Source of the DNA: Rossellomorea sp. y25
GTDB taxonomy: Bacteria > Bacillota > Bacilli > Bacillales > Bacillaceae_B
Direction: 5' to 3'
Assembly: GCF_038049935.1 (NCBI RefSeq)
Contig: NZ_CP145886.1
Span: 3,953,001 to 4,017,000 of the forward strand
DNA: 64,000 nt
The number at the start of each line of letters is the position of its first letter. The stretch's first letter is position 1. A model generated the notes under the pieces. It worked only from the letters and a program-made list of their open reading frames with translations. It was not told the origin of the DNA and made no database searches. The position numbers were made by a program, and so were the translations under genes. Positions 8,364-17,914 of the stretch are shown piece by piece.

Positions 8364-9772
8364 TTTGACACCCCTTTTCTCGCCATTTCTCCCCAGCCCC
8401 TTTTCTTGCGGATCACGTCGAGTATTCCTTCACAGCGCCATAAAACGGTTAACGGACGATACCATAATGTCTCGGTTAATGAATAGGCGAAAAGCCTCCC
8501 GATGTCGGATGCTTTCGGATACTTTCTGACGGACCATTCTTCCAGAAGAACGGCTGCCATGGACAGAATCGAGCCATAAAGGATCGAGAGTAAAAATAAT
8601 AAAATCGCAAATTCAAGATAAACCCCGCCGAGAAAGAGCGATAGAATCATAATGATATAACCCATCAATTCAACGACAGGACCAAAGAATTCAATGATAA
8701 GAAAATAAGGCATGGACACCATTCCAATAGAGCCATATTTGGGGTTAAACAGAAGGCGGCGGTGAATCCAAAGGCTTTCAAATAAACCCCGATGCCATCT
8801 GCTCCTCTGGCGCCTCAAGTACTTCAATGATTCCGGTGCCTCCGTCCAGCTGACTGGATCCGGAACATAAACAATCTTTTTGTCCGCTCTTTGCTCCTTT
8901 ACATACCGATGGAGCCTGACAACAAGTTCCATATCCTCTCCTACCGTGTGGGAATATCCTCCTGCGTCCACGACCCAGCGCTTCGAGAACACACCAAACG
9001 CTCCCGATACGATCAGCAGCAGATTGTGCCTGCTTAAGCCGATGCGCCCCATAAGGAACGCCCGTAAATATTCAATGACCTGCATGACAACGATTGGAGA
9101 ACGTGACAACCCTACTTTCACAATTTCTCCACTTTCGATTTCACATCCGTTGGCGATGCGAATACTTCCACCGGATGCAATCACGTCGCCATCTGATTCA
9201 ATGATCGGTTTCATCACCTTTAAGAAGGCGGTCCGTTCAAGAACCGAGTCTCCATCAATGGAACAGAAGTATGGATAATTGGACACGTTAATCCCGGCAT
9301 TCAATGCATCGGCTTTCCCGCCATTTTCTTTATCGATAACGAGCAAATTTTTGTACAGCTTTGATTGGTAAACTCCCTTTACTGACTTTGTTTGAAGCTG
9401 TTGACGGATCACCCATTTAATCTTCACCAATTGGAATGCCTCAACGAGCTTTTCCATGGTATCATCGGTTGAGCCATCGTTTATGATAATGATTTCATAT
9501 TCAGGGTATTCAATACTCAGTAAGGACCTCACCGTCGCCATGATACCGACAGATTCATTGTAAGCAGGGACCAGTATGGAAACCGGCTTCGTCTGATGGA
9601 GGTGTAAGAGCTCTTCGTACGGCTGCCAATCATCCAGCCCGTAGGTTTTCCTTAATTGAAAAAGGGAGATCACGAGGAGAATCGTATAAAAAGAGATAAC
9701 AAGAATCATATAAATGAGAACAAACCATCCGATGAACATCATGATGTTTCCCCATTCTGCTGTTATATTCAT
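8360..9772 (-). CDS. Membrane-embedded family 2 glycosyltransferase (processive polysaccharide synthase type)
   Basis: This is a GT2/GT-A synthase like cellulose, hyaluronan or poly-GlcNAc synthases. An N-terminal membrane segment precedes VSILVPAYNES. The catalytic motifs follow: NDGSTDD, SIDGDS (DxD), GEDMEL (acceptor Asp) and QRSRW (QxxRW). Three or four C-terminal membrane spans come next. I place the start at 9772, because this ATG overlaps the stop of the HEAT gene as ATGA and has GGAAAGGGGGG upstream; an in-frame start 8 codons earlier exists. No PilZ domain is present, so c-di-GMP would have to act through another protein. Product sugar is unknown. Confidence 0.85.
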   Translation of the reverse strand: MNITAEWGNIMMFIGWFVLIYMILVISFYTILLVISLFQLRKTYGLDDWQPYEELLHLHQTKPVSILVPAYNESVGIMATVRSLLSIEYPEYEIIIINDGSTDDTMEKLVEAFQLVKIKWVIRQQLQTKSVKGVYQSKLYKNLLVIDKENGGKADALNAGINVSNYPYFCSIDGDSVLERTAFLKVMKPIIESDGDVIASGGSIRIANGCEIESGEIVKVGLSRSPIVVMQVIEYLRAFLMGRIGLSRHNLLLIVSGAFGVFSKRWVVDAGGYSHTVGEDMELVVRLHRYVKEQRADKKIVYVPDPVSWTEAPESLKYLRRQRSRWHRGLFESLWIHRRLLFNPKYGSIGMVSMPYFLIIEFFGPVVELMGYIIMILSLFLGGVYLEFAILLFLLSILYGSILSMAAVLLEEWSVRKYPKASDIGRLFAYSLTETLWYRPLTVLWRCEGILDVIRKKRGWGEMARKGVSK

Positions 9773-10812
9773 GTAACCGCCCCCCTTTCCAGCCATTGCC
9801 CAGCCATATCCCTTGCATATTCGTCTTCGGCATGGGCAGCGATTTCTCCTAACAAAGCTTTCCCGTTTTCAAGGCGCAAGAGGGATTGCGCCGCCTGGGA
9901 CCGGACATAAAAAGATGGATCACTCATAAGCTCTTGTAAGTATGGAGTGAGCTCCCGGGAACGGATATACTCACATGCTTTGATGGCCATCAGCCGTTCC
10001 TGCCAGGATTCAGCGCGTAGGTGAACGGAAAGTTTAGGTATGGAAAGATAAAACTCCATACCCACCACCGCTTTCAATGCACGGACCCTTAGTTCAGTGG
10101 AGTCCACCTCCAACAGGTCCTCTAGGAAAGCAACATGTTCCATCCTATTTTTTACCCCGATCGAATCGATGAGGGCATATTTCATCACATCAGGGAGTTC
10201 ATCAAAAGCCAGGACCAATGGTTGAAACTGATCTTCCCTGAATGAATGAAACAGTATACTGTACTCAAATTCCGTCAAATCATGCTTCGTCCCAGTCAAT
10301 CTAGCAAGCAGGTCTTCCTCATCGAACAGAACAGCGATTTTCAGCAATTGAATTTCTTCCGATCTGCTCATCGATTTGGAGTCTTGGAGCTCCCTTAATG
10401 CTCCAGTCATACTTTCCATCTTGAAATCCTGTATCCAGTAAAGGGCATTCATCCTAAGGCTCCACCTTCTGTGCCTCAGCTGTGACAGAATGAACGTTTG
10501 AAAATGGTCTTCTGCAAACCCTTGCAATCGTTCCTGAATGTCGAGAGATGCAAACATCTTTGAAAAGCCGGCCAACAACTCAATGAGCGCCCTGGTCTGT
10601 AAAGGCGAGCCTTGCATTAACTTCTCATCCTTCACGCCCTCATGTAAAAACTGAAAAAGGGCTAATTGATACTCCTCTTTAAACCTCTCGATCTTACCCC
10701 GATTTTTATTGTCGATCATCTTTTTTATCATTAAATACAGGCAAAGGCCCGTTAACACAACAAGCAAACCAACCAGCACAATAGAAAAATAAAAAAGTTC
10801 CTCAGAGAACAA
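9769..10812 (-). CDS. Membrane-anchored HEAT-repeat protein
   Basis: The 347-residue product begins with one membrane helix (about 8-28, SIVLVGLLVVLTGLCLYLMI), then a charged linker. Repeated helical pairs of HEAT/armadillo type fill the rest (for example VRALKAVVGMEFYLSIPKLS and MAIKACEYIRSRELTPYL). Such solenoids are protein-binding scaffolds. Its position between the diguanylate cyclase (4-base gap) and the glycosyltransferase (ATGA overlap) suggests that it couples regulation to the synthase on the cytosolic face. No catalytic motif or known c-di-GMP binding motif is obvious. The function is inference from context. Confidence 0.7.
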   Translation of the reverse strand: MFSEELFYFSIVLVGLLVVLTGLCLYLMIKKMIDNKNRGKIERFKEEYQLALFQFLHEGVKDEKLMQGSPLQTRALIELLAGFSKMFASLDIQERLQGFAEDHFQTFILSQLRHRRWSLRMNALYWIQDFKMESMTGALRELQDSKSMSRSEEIQLLKIAVLFDEEDLLARLTGTKHDLTEFEYSILFHSFREDQFQPLVLAFDELPDVMKYALIDSIGVKNRMEHVAFLEDLLEVDSTELRVRALKAVVGMEFYLSIPKLSVHLRAESWQERLMAIKACEYIRSRELTPYLQELMSDPSFYVRSQAAQSLLRLENGKALLGEIAAHAEDEYARDMAGQWLERGAVT

Positions 10813-10816
10813 TGTT

Positions 10817-12418
10817 CTATCTCATCCTTTTTAGCATTTGACCCAAACGGGCCTCAAGCTCTAATAGTTTAAACGGCTTCGTCATATAATCGTCCGCTCC
10901 AAGCTGAAGGGATCTTGAAATGTCCTTTTCGCTCCTCCGGGATGTCAGCATGAGCACCTTGTAGCGATCGGAATCACTCCTTGAACGGAGGCGCTCCAAT
11001 ACTTCAAGCCCATCCATCTTCGGCATCACCCCGTCTAATATCACCAGACAAGGGTTTGTCATATGCCACTCTGACTCTATAAAAGCGGCCCCATCTTTGA
11101 ATGTCTGGATGTCATACTGAATATGCTGCTCACCCGGCAGCTTCGACACGATGTCCATCATCACCGTCCGGATGATTGGATCATCATCGACAATAGCAAT
11201 TTTCATCGTTTTATGAGGAGTATGCTCACTTGCTTTCCCATCCATCTTCACAATATTCCTGCCGCTGCTTTTCGCCTCATAAAGGGCCTGATCGGCAAGC
11301 TTAAGCCATGTATCGAAAGGCTTCGTCGGATCAGCAATTTCTGTGACCCCTGCTGAGAAGGTACAGAAAAAGTCAGACTCTGCCTGAAACTTCAATTGAC
11401 TGAACCTCTTACGTATATCATCGACAAGAGTACACGCTTCTTTTATAGACGTATTAGGGAACAATACGACAAATTCTTCCCCCCCAAAGCGAAAGACAGT
11501 GTCCTGAACTCTTGTTTCGGACTTTAGCTGTGAGGCAAATTTCTTTAAGACTTGATCCCCAACAAGATGGCCGTACCGGTCGTTCACTCCTTTGAAATAG
11601 TCTAAATCAAGGACGGCCAAACAATACGAGTCCCCGGTCCTCGCCCAATTACTTTGCACTTGAGCATAAGCCTGACTCAGGTATTTACGATTATAAACCA
11701 GGGTCAATTCATCGATCAGTACAAGCTCTTCCATCTGTTTCTTCCGTTCCATCTGCCTCTCTACACGGACAATAAACTCATCAAGCTCAAATGGTTTTGC
11801 AATAAAATCATCGGCTCCCATCTGATAGCTTTTCATACGGACTTCCTTACTGTTCTCCCCACTCACCATGACAGTAGGAATGAATTGCTGCTTCAACTTC
11901 TTCTTGAAAAAATCCAGGACTTCGAATCCGTTCGTACCGTCCATATAAATATCGATGATGGCACAATCCGGCCTCACATCATAGTAGGATATGATCGCCT
12001 TATCAGGGTTGGCGATAGGGACGACATACCACCCGATTTTCTCCAGCTCTTCCTTCATGTACATAAGGAAGGACGTATCATCATCAATGAGTAATATAAC
12101 AGGTTCTTCCCCAGACCTGCTTTGTTTACCTGGTAATACTCCGATTGATTCCTCCTCATATTGATAACAGTACTGGATGATATCGAACAGTTCTTCCTTC
12201 ACTTCCGAAATCGTCCACGTCCGGCCTTCTTTTTCCTCATACCGGTCCATCAATTCGCGGGACCTATCCCCGATTTTATGTAAGCCAAGGACCGAAGCTG
12301 ATCCAGCCAACGAGTGGATGAACCTGTACACCTCTTCATGGGGGATGGCGACGGCTGTTTCCCACTCTTGCAATTTTTTTCGAATATTATTAAAGAAATG
12401 CTTTGTGTATTTTTCCAT
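10817..12418 (-). CDS. Hpt-REC-GGDEF-REC diguanylate cyclase response regulator
   Basis: The 533-residue soluble protein has four domains. A compact Hpt holds His35 (RFIHSLAGSASVLGL). REC1 holds Asp156 (CAIIDIYMDG). A GGDEF domain (about 230-395) has active-site GGEEF at 312-316 and an intact inhibitory site RVQD at 303-306, exactly five residues upstream. REC2 (405-533) holds Asp462 (LVILDGVMP). It should therefore make c-di-GMP with product feedback and be gated by phosphotransfer. It is the first gene of the six-gene operon. The nearby hybrid kinase lacks its own Hpt, so this Hpt is the natural relay partner. The start ATG has AAGGAAG 12 bases upstream. Confidence 0.9.
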   Translation of the reverse strand: MEKYTKHFFNNIRKKLQEWETAVAIPHEEVYRFIHSLAGSASVLGLHKIGDRSRELMDRYEEKEGRTWTISEVKEELFDIIQYCYQYEEESIGVLPGKQSRSGEEPVILLIDDDTSFLMYMKEELEKIGWYVVPIANPDKAIISYYDVRPDCAIIDIYMDGTNGFEVLDFFKKKLKQQFIPTVMVSGENSKEVRMKSYQMGADDFIAKPFELDEFIVRVERQMERKKQMEELVLIDELTLVYNRKYLSQAYAQVQSNWARTGDSYCLAVLDLDYFKGVNDRYGHLVGDQVLKKFASQLKSETRVQDTVFRFGGEEFVVLFPNTSIKEACTLVDDIRKRFSQLKFQAESDFFCTFSAGVTEIADPTKPFDTWLKLADQALYEAKSSGRNIVKMDGKASEHTPHKTMKIAIVDDDPIIRTVMMDIVSKLPGEQHIQYDIQTFKDGAAFIESEWHMTNPCLVILDGVMPKMDGLEVLERLRSRSDSDRYKVLMLTSRRSEKDISRSLQLGADDYMTKPFKLLELEARLGQMLKRMR

Positions 12419-12505
12419 TCCGGCATCGTCTTCCTTTATCGTCAGCGTTTTTTACATTCATACTGCCTTCATTTTCTTTTTATTCTTTTCTTCCAAACTC
12501 ATTAT

Positions 12506-12534
12506 ATTATACTCTCGTGTTTTCTAGTTTAATA
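12506..12534 (-). promoter_or_regulatory. Candidate promoter of the polysaccharide/phosphorelay operon
   Basis: A perfect -10 TATAAT lies at 12511-12506 on the minus strand. The hexamer 17 bases upstream is only TATTAA, a poor -35. A leader of about 85 bases follows. Weak -35 use suggests an activator or another sigma factor. The remainder of the 12535-12770 spacer shows nothing recognisable. Confidence 0.35.
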
Positions 12535-12771
12535 GGTGGAGACTGGAAATAATATGTGTCTTTTTATCCATTTCACCTTAAAAGTACAATGTAACAAAAA
12601 AGCAAATATTCTTCCATCTTAAAGTTGAACATTTATGGAAAAAGGTTTAATTTTTCACCTGATGTTTGCCTCGGGTGAAATCATCTTGTGCGGGTATTAC
12701 TCACAGAGAAAGCGGAGCCCATGGTAAGCAGAACGGCCACGTACGTAATCGCGCCACATCAGAAATCCAAT

Positions 12772-12812
12772 AAAAAAAGCCGATGACCACTCCCCGGTCA
12801 TCGGCTTTTTAT
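12772..12812 (-). terminator. Terminator after crh
   Basis: The 15-bp stem 12774-12788 with 12796-12810 (AAAAAGCCGATGACC arm) is followed by a T tract on the minus strand, 10 bases past the crh stop. It ends the yvcI-rapZ-glmR-whiA-crh operon. Confidence 0.85.
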
Positions 12813-12821
12813 CAAGTAGAT

Positions 12822-13079
12822 CTATGCTTCTTTTTGTACAAATCTCTCCAGTGCAACCAATGCTTCTTCTTCGTCACTTCCGTCCGCTACTAACGTAATG
12901 GCAGAACCTGTAGAAATGGCTAAACTCATTAAGCCCATGATGCTTTTTGCATTTACCTTCTTCCCATCCTTTTCTAAGAAGATTTCAGATGAGAAGCGGT
13001 TCGCCTCCTGAACGAATAATGCCGCCGGACGTGCCTGAAGACCTGTTTTCAATTTCACTTCCACTTGTTTTTCCACCAT
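12822..13079 (-). CDS. crh: HPr-like catabolite repression protein Crh
   Basis: Crh is an HPr paralogue that cannot carry sugar-transport phosphate but, once phosphorylated on Ser46 by HprK, acts as a CcpA corepressor. In this 85-residue reading residue 15 is Gln (TGLQARPAALF) instead of the HPr catalytic His, and Ser46 is present (NAKSIMGLMSL). Starting at 13079 puts both residues on canonical numbers; an ATG two codons upstream is also possible. It is the last gene of the yvcI-rapZ-glmR-whiA operon, as in B. subtilis. HprK, its kinase, is encoded at 31.5-32.5 kb. Confidence 0.95.
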   Translation of the reverse strand: MVEKQVEVKLKTGLQARPAALFVQEANRFSSEIFLEKDGKKVNAKSIMGLMSLAISTGSAITLVADGSDEEEALVALERFVQKEA

Positions 13080-13106
13080 AATCATTTCTCTCCCCTTTGC
13101 CCTTAA

Positions 13107-14051
13107 TTATTGCATCTTCTCTCCCGCTCTGAGTTTCTCAGCAAGCTGGTCAATTTTCCTTAAGCGGTGATTAATCCCTGATTTACTGATGGTGCCGCCT
13201 GACACCATTTCCCCTAGTTCTTTCAATGTAACGTCTTGATAATTCACTCGTAATTCTGCGATTTCTCTTAGTTTATCGGGTAATACCTGTAATCCTACAT
13301 GCTTTTCAATAAACTTAATGTTTTCGACCTGTCTTAAAGCAGCACCGATGGTTTTATTTAAATTAGCCGTCTCACAATTTACAAGACGATTAACGGAATT
13401 TCTCATATCCCTGACAATCCGTACATCCTCAAATCGGAGCAAGGCATTGTGGGCCCCGATGATATTCAAAAACTCCGTGATTTTCTCTGCTTCCTTCAAA
13501 TACGTAATGAAGCCTTTTTTTCGTTCAAGGGTTTTACTATTCAACCCGAAGGAATTCATCAGCTCGGACAACGCATCGTTGTGTTCAGAATAAAGAGAAA
13601 AAATTTCTAAGTGATAGGATGAGGTTTCCGGATTGTTAACAGAGCCTCCTGCAAGGAACGCTCCCCTTAAATATGAACGTCTGCAGCATTTCTTCTTGAT
13701 TAAGTCTTCCGATATATTATGAATAAAGGTGAAACCCTCACCTAGAATTTTCAAATCCTCGAGAATCATCTTTGAATCTTCTTTGATTCGTACAATGTAG
13801 ACATTGTTTTTCTTTAGCCGCATCTTCTTCCGCACTAATAGCTCTACCGGGGTGTCGTATCCCTTTTTGATCAATGTATAGATTCTCCTGGCAATGGCGG
13901 CGTTTTCGGTTTGAATATTGACGACGAGCTTTTGATTCGAGAATGACAATGAACCATTCATACGAATCAACGCGGATAATTCTGCATTCGCGCAACAATC
14001 TTTTACTTCAATGTTGGTTAATTCTTTTTTCGTTTCGGACGCAAACGACAT
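13107..14051 (-). CDS. whiA: DNA-binding protein WhiA
   Basis: WhiA joins a LAGLIDADG-homing-endonuclease-like domain, without nuclease activity, to a C-terminal helix-turn-helix. In B. subtilis it influences cell division and chromosome segregation, and in actinomycetes sporulation. The N-terminus [12 protein letters not shown] and the paired [10 protein letters not shown] motif are typical. The C-terminal segment [20 protein letters not shown] is the HTH. The ATG at 14051 has AGGAGGTG six bases upstream; two earlier in-frame starts overlap that ribosome site. It lies between glmR and crh in the conserved order. Length of 314 residues is normal. Confidence 0.95.
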   Translation of the reverse strand: MSFASETKKELTNIEVKDCCANAELSALIRMNGSLSFSNQKLVVNIQTENAAIARRIYTLIKKGYDTPVELLVRKKMRLKKNNVYIVRIKEDSKMILEDLKILGEGFTFIHNISEDLIKKKCCRRSYLRGAFLAGGSVNNPETSSYHLEIFSLYSEHNDALSELMNSFGLNSKTLERKKGFITYLKEAEKITEFLNIIGAHNALLRFEDVRIVRDMRNSVNRLVNCETANLNKTIGAALRQVENIKFIEKHVGLQVLPDKLREIAELRVNYQDVTLKELGEMVSGGTISKSGINHRLRKIDQLAEKLRAGEKMQ

Positions 14052-14108
14052 CCCCATCACCTCCTAGCAAACGCTTGCACAACCTTATACAAAAGAAATT
14101 TTCGTAGT

Positions 14109-15071
14109 TTATCTGGTTGATTTTTCAAGATAAGAATAAATGATATCAGCGACCTTCTCCGTGTTATGACGAACAAGATGGTTGTCATAGGAGAGAATCT
14201 CTTCTGCAATCACTTCTAAGCCCATGGACCTTAATTTTTCCATATCAAAGTGAACGGGACTCGCTTGTTCTTCATTATATCGGGCCTGCACCTCTTTCGG
14301 TACCTGCTTTTTGTTGACTAAGATATAATCAATGCTTGGCGTTTCCAGGTGATCGTATAAAGCCTTCACATGGTCACTTGCTGAATAGTCCAGTGTTTCT
14401 CCCGCCTGGGTCATGATGTTGCAGATATACATCTTCTTCGCTTTCGCCCGGCATACCGCTTCGCCAATCCCTGGAACAAGGAGATTCGGTAAAATACTAG
14501 TATATAGACTTCCCGGTCCCATCACAATTAAATCGGCTTCCTTAATGGCCCTTAAGGTTTCTCCCAATGGCTTGATGCTATCCGGCTTTAAGAAGACCCG
14601 TTTGATCTTCTTCCCGGCTTTCGGAATGGCCGATTCTCCAGTGACAATCGTTCCATCCTCCATCTCCGCCTTTAAGATGACACTTTGATTCGCCGAAGGC
14701 AAAACCTTCCCCTTCACATTCAATACTCTGCTCATTTCCTGAATCGCATGAACAAAATCACCTGTAATGGAAGCAAGGGCAGCGATAATCAGGTTTCCTA
14801 AAGCATGACCGGAAAGTTCATTCGTTGTTTCAAAACGATGCTGAAACATTTGTTCCACCAGTGGCTCCACTTCTGAAAGAGCAGCCAGGACATTCCGTAT
14901 ATCTCCCGGAGGAGGAATATCCAAGCTGTCACGCAAACGACCTGAGCTGCCACCGTCATCAGCGACAGTGACAATGGCCGATATATCGATAGGGTGTCGT
15001 TTTAATCCACGAAGAAGGACGGGCAGGCCCGTTCCTCCTCCGATCACGACGACCTTGGGTGTATGTGTCAT
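14109..15071 (-). CDS. glmR: Gluconeogenesis factor GlmR (YvcK/CofD-like)
   Basis: This 320-residue CofD-like protein binds UDP-GlcNAc and, in B. subtilis, stimulates GlmS and is needed on gluconeogenic carbon sources. The nucleotide-binding start [18 protein letters not shown], the [12 protein letters not shown] loop, [10 protein letters not shown] and [18 protein letters not shown] are hallmarks of the family. Its ATG overlaps the rapZ stop by four bases, indicating translational coupling. Both neighbours affect amino-sugar and envelope precursor supply. Identity is secure. Confidence 0.95.
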   Translation of the reverse strand: MTHTPKVVVIGGGTGLPVLLRGLKRHPIDISAIVTVADDGGSSGRLRDSLDIPPPGDIRNVLAALSEVEPLVEQMFQHRFETTNELSGHALGNLIIAALASITGDFVHAIQEMSRVLNVKGKVLPSANQSVILKAEMEDGTIVTGESAIPKAGKKIKRVFLKPDSIKPLGETLRAIKEADLIVMGPGSLYTSILPNLLVPGIGEAVCRAKAKKMYICNIMTQAGETLDYSASDHVKALYDHLETPSIDYILVNKKQVPKEVQARYNEEQASPVHFDMEKLRSMGLEVIAEEILSYDNHLVRHNTEKVADIIYSYLEKSTR

Positions 15072-15961
15072 GTTGTTAGACCCTTTCTCTTCTGAATATC
15101 TCGATGAGAAATTTTCGTTTGATAGTCCTTTTCAAAATGATGGCCAAGATACTCTGCCAACGCAACCGATCGATGCTGCCCGCCTGTACATCCAATCGCG
15201 ACCACAAGCTGACTCTTTCCTTCACGCTTGTATTGTGGAAGCATGAACGACAGTAAATCGGTCACTTTCTCGATGAATTTATTCGTTTCATTCCATTTCA
15301 GCACATAGGTGGACACTTCTTCATCCAACCCCGTTTTCGGCCGCATATGATCAATATAATGCGGATTTGGCAGGAAGCGTACATCAAACACCAAATCGGC
15401 ATCTATCGGGATACCGTGCTTGAAACCGAAAGACACGACATTCACCGTGAAAATCGTCTTTTTATTCACCGAGAATTCCGTTAGAATCTTTTCCCGAAGC
15501 TCTCTGGGCTTCATGGTTGAAGTTGTATAAATTAACTGCGCACGACCTTTTAACTCTTCAAGGAGCTCTCTCTCCTGACGAATTCCTTCAAGAGGCAAAC
15601 CTGAAGGAGCCAGCGGATGAGAACGTCGTGTTTCCTTGTATCGTCTGACAAGAGAGGAATCATCTGCATCAAGATATAAAACCTGCGGTGTCACCCAGGA
15701 GGTTTCCGCCAATTCGTCCAATGCTTTAAAAAGATGGTCAAAAAATTCTCTTCCCCTTAGGTCCATAACGAGCGCGACCTTATTCATTTTATTACCGGAC
15801 TCTTTCATCAGTTCCAAAAACTTTGGCAGGAGAGTTGGCGGCAGATTGTCCACACAGAAAAATCCTAAATCCTCGAAGCTCTGAATGGCAACGGTTTTAC
15901 CAGCTCCGGACATCCCTGTTATGATTACTAATTGAACATCGTTTGTAGAACCTGTACTCAT
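15068..15961 (-). CDS. rapZ: RNase adapter / nucleotide-binding protein RapZ (YvcJ)
   Basis: The 297-residue P-loop protein has Walker A GMSGAGKT near residue 18 and a conserved C-terminal half with [11 protein letters not shown]. In E. coli RapZ senses GlcN6P and directs small RNA decay. In B. subtilis YvcJ hydrolyses nucleotides and influences competence; the exact role in bacilli is less clear. It lies in the standard operon yvcI-rapZ-glmR-whiA-crh with a four-base overlap to glmR and a 48-base gap from yvcI. Confidence 0.94.
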   Translation of the reverse strand: MSTGSTNDVQLVIITGMSGAGKTVAIQSFEDLGFFCVDNLPPTLLPKFLELMKESGNKMNKVALVMDLRGREFFDHLFKALDELAETSWVTPQVLYLDADDSSLVRRYKETRRSHPLAPSGLPLEGIRQERELLEELKGRAQLIYTTSTMKPRELREKILTEFSVNKKTIFTVNVVSFGFKHGIPIDADLVFDVRFLPNPHYIDHMRPKTGLDEEVSTYVLKWNETNKFIEKVTDLLSFMLPQYKREGKSQLVVAIGCTGGQHRSVALAEYLGHHFEKDYQTKISHRDIQKRKGLTT

Positions 15962-16009
15962 ACTCTTCCCCCGCTTTTATCGTAATGTTGTATTTGAAAA
16001 GTTTGTTGA

Positions 16010-16468
16010 TCAACTTGGATCTAATCGATAAGACAATAACTTGAAATCAGGAGTATAGGTAAACGTTCCATAAATCGTATTCTTTCCGTGTAAGAGGTAG
16101 TCCAGTATATGATAATCTCCTTCAGCCATCGGAAGGTCCTTAATATCCTCGATCGGATGCCATTTAATCTTACCTTCTTCCGATTCCTGAAGGTTGACCC
16201 CATCCGCTTCGGTTGCAAAGAAAGAAAACATCATCCACTCCGATTTAATCTGATCGCCTTCTTTAATAATGAACGTAAAGACACCTTTCAAATCAGGATT
16301 CTTTAAATAGATGCCCGTTTCCTCACGATACTCACGAATGACAGCATCCCTGATCGATTCGCCGGACTCCATTTTCCCACCTGGAGCGACCCACCAATTC
16401 CTTCTTGGCTTTTGGAGAAGGAGCACCTTGTCTCCATCCAGATATAAACAATTTGTGACACGTTGCAC
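16010..16468 (-). CDS. yvcI: NUDIX hydrolase YvcI
   Basis: The NUDIX box starts at GGKMESGESIRDAVIREYRE and closes with ETGI, matching GX5EX7REUXEEXGU, so it should hydrolyse a nucleoside diphosphate derivative. I choose the GTG at 16468 (MQRVTNCLYL) because GAGGTGAAG lies just upstream and family members begin there; an ATG 23 codons earlier also has a weak ribosome site. The product has about 152 residues. It heads the rapZ-glmR-whiA-crh operon. The physiological substrate is unknown. Confidence 0.88.
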   Translation of the reverse strand: MQRVTNCLYLDGDKVLLLQKPRRNWWVAPGGKMESGESIRDAVIREYREETGIYLKNPDLKGVFTFIIKEGDQIKSEWMMFSFFATEADGVNLQESEEGKIKWHPIEDIKDLPMAEGDYHILDYLLHGKNTIYGTFTYTPDFKLLSYRLDPS

Positions 16469-16691
16469 TACCTTCACCTCAATCTTGATGATTAGGGAGC
16501 CAATGAATACATTAGTCCCACTTTCAGTCATTCTCATTCCTTATATTATACTATGATTGAAGACAAGCTACAATGTCTTGGCTTGCTGTTTGAAGGTTGT
16601 CGATTGAAATCGAAAGATATTGGGACATGTTTTGACATCATGGGGAATTGTAAATAATAGGTACAGGCACATCGGAGGCACTATAACAGGG

Positions 16692-16733
16692 AAAAAAAAG
16701 CAAAAAAAAATAGACACAGGCGAGTCCTGTGTC
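16692..16733 (-). terminator. Terminator, minus strand
   Basis: The stem GACACAGG (16713-16720) with CCTGTGTC (16726-16733) is followed on the minus strand by an almost unbroken T tract to 16692. It lies about 170 bases after the SGNH hydrolase and 220 bases before yvcI, so it probably ends the hydrolase transcript. The rest of 16469-16903 shows no gene. Confidence 0.75.
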
Positions 16734-16903
16734 GTCAACGGGATTTATTACTTAAAAGGGGGTCAATTTCTTATTTTCTATATTACCCGAAAATTGTTTC
16801 ACTAGTGTTACAACAGATTTAAAACGGTATTACGGAATTGTTAATGTATAACAACAGGATTTACGAAACTTCATAGATTCTGTTGAATATTGTCATTTCA
16901 GGG

Positions 16904-17620
16904 TTAGAATTCATAGTTTTTCATGATTTGATCTGCAAGTAGTTCGTATCCTTTACCATTTGGATGAAGAGAATCATGGAAATAGTTTTCCTTGGACTTC
17001 CCTTTAAATAAGGGATTGGTGGAGACGTATTTCACGTTCTCATGTTTCTCCGCTTCTTTCATCATGGATTCATTCCAATCATCCACGTATGCCTCGATTT
17101 TATCACTATCTTTATCTGGATATGGATTGTATAAACCTAACACGATGATGTCAGCTTCTTTATTGGCTGTTCCAACGATATTTAAGATTTTATCCAAATG
17201 GTCGAGATAATCCTTCTTCGCCTCAACAATCTTATCATGATGAAGAGGAAATAAGTCTCCACCATTGTTTTTAATCAAATCATTGGTCCCGATGTTTATA
17301 ATAAAGACATCTGCTTCACTTAAATCCTCTGCTACCTCTGGTTTCACAATCTGTCCCAAGAGCTGATCCGATTGCTGCCCCGGTACTCCGAGGTTTTGAA
17401 AGCTATAAGATATCTTTGTATGCTCTTTATTTACTTTCTCTTCCAACCGTCCAATATAACCCGCTTCTTGTTTATCACCATATCCATATGTCAGGGAATC
17501 TCCCAATGCGATTACCCGCTTCTTGGATGATGATTGGGTCTCATCGGCATAAAAACTAAAATACACGATGGGAATAAGGGCAAACAACGCTACTAAAGAA
17601 ACGATTTTCCATATTTTCAT
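16904..17620 (-). CDS. Membrane-anchored SGNH/GDSL hydrolase (YpmR-like)
   Basis: This 238-residue esterase-type protein has an N-terminal membrane or signal segment (about 5-24). The SGNH blocks follow: catalytic Ser in ALGDSLTYGYG, Gly in block II (LGVPGQQSD), Asn in NIGTNDLI, and the Asp-x-x-His pair in DSLHPNGKGYE. It would act outside the membrane on a lipid or acylated polysaccharide. The closest named family I recall is YpmR/LipC of bacilli. It is a single-gene unit with a distal terminator. Confidence 0.85.
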   Translation of the reverse strand: MKIWKIVSLVALFALIPIVYFSFYADETQSSSKKRVIALGDSLTYGYGDKQEAGYIGRLEEKVNKEHTKISYSFQNLGVPGQQSDQLLGQIVKPEVAEDLSEADVFIINIGTNDLIKNNGGDLFPLHHDKIVEAKKDYLDHLDKILNIVGTANKEADIIVLGLYNPYPDKDSDKIEAYVDDWNESMMKEAEKHENVKYVSTNPLFKGKSKENYFHDSLHPNGKGYELLADQIMKNYEF

Positions 17621-17914
17621 TCATGATCCGACCTTCCGAAAAAACCAGGATGACTTTCATAATGTTGGTTATTCCCTTTTTAGAGGGTTGTAATCCTGTT
17701 TATTTTTGGAAGTTTCCTGACGATCGAATCGTTTTTCATTTCTTTTCTTATTCGTGTCGAGGGGCGTTTTTTGGATGTAGAAATTGTCTTGTAGATGGCT
17801 ATTGCATGAGTCTAAGTTCACTTTACACGGCATGAGTCTATTATTGGCTTGGTCCTCACGGATTTTCCCTTTATGAGCGGTAGTACCCTATGCAGTATAG
17901 GGTATTCATTGAGG

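Noticed and set aside
13107..14051. WhiA as a homing endonuclease or intron relic
   Set aside because: The LAGLIDADG-like fold is a normal non-nuclease part of WhiA and the gene is in its conserved operon.
16620..16805. A 61-codon plus-strand frame between yvcI and the SGNH hydrolase
   Set aside because: It crosses a strong minus-strand terminator and poly-A tract and has no ribosome site.
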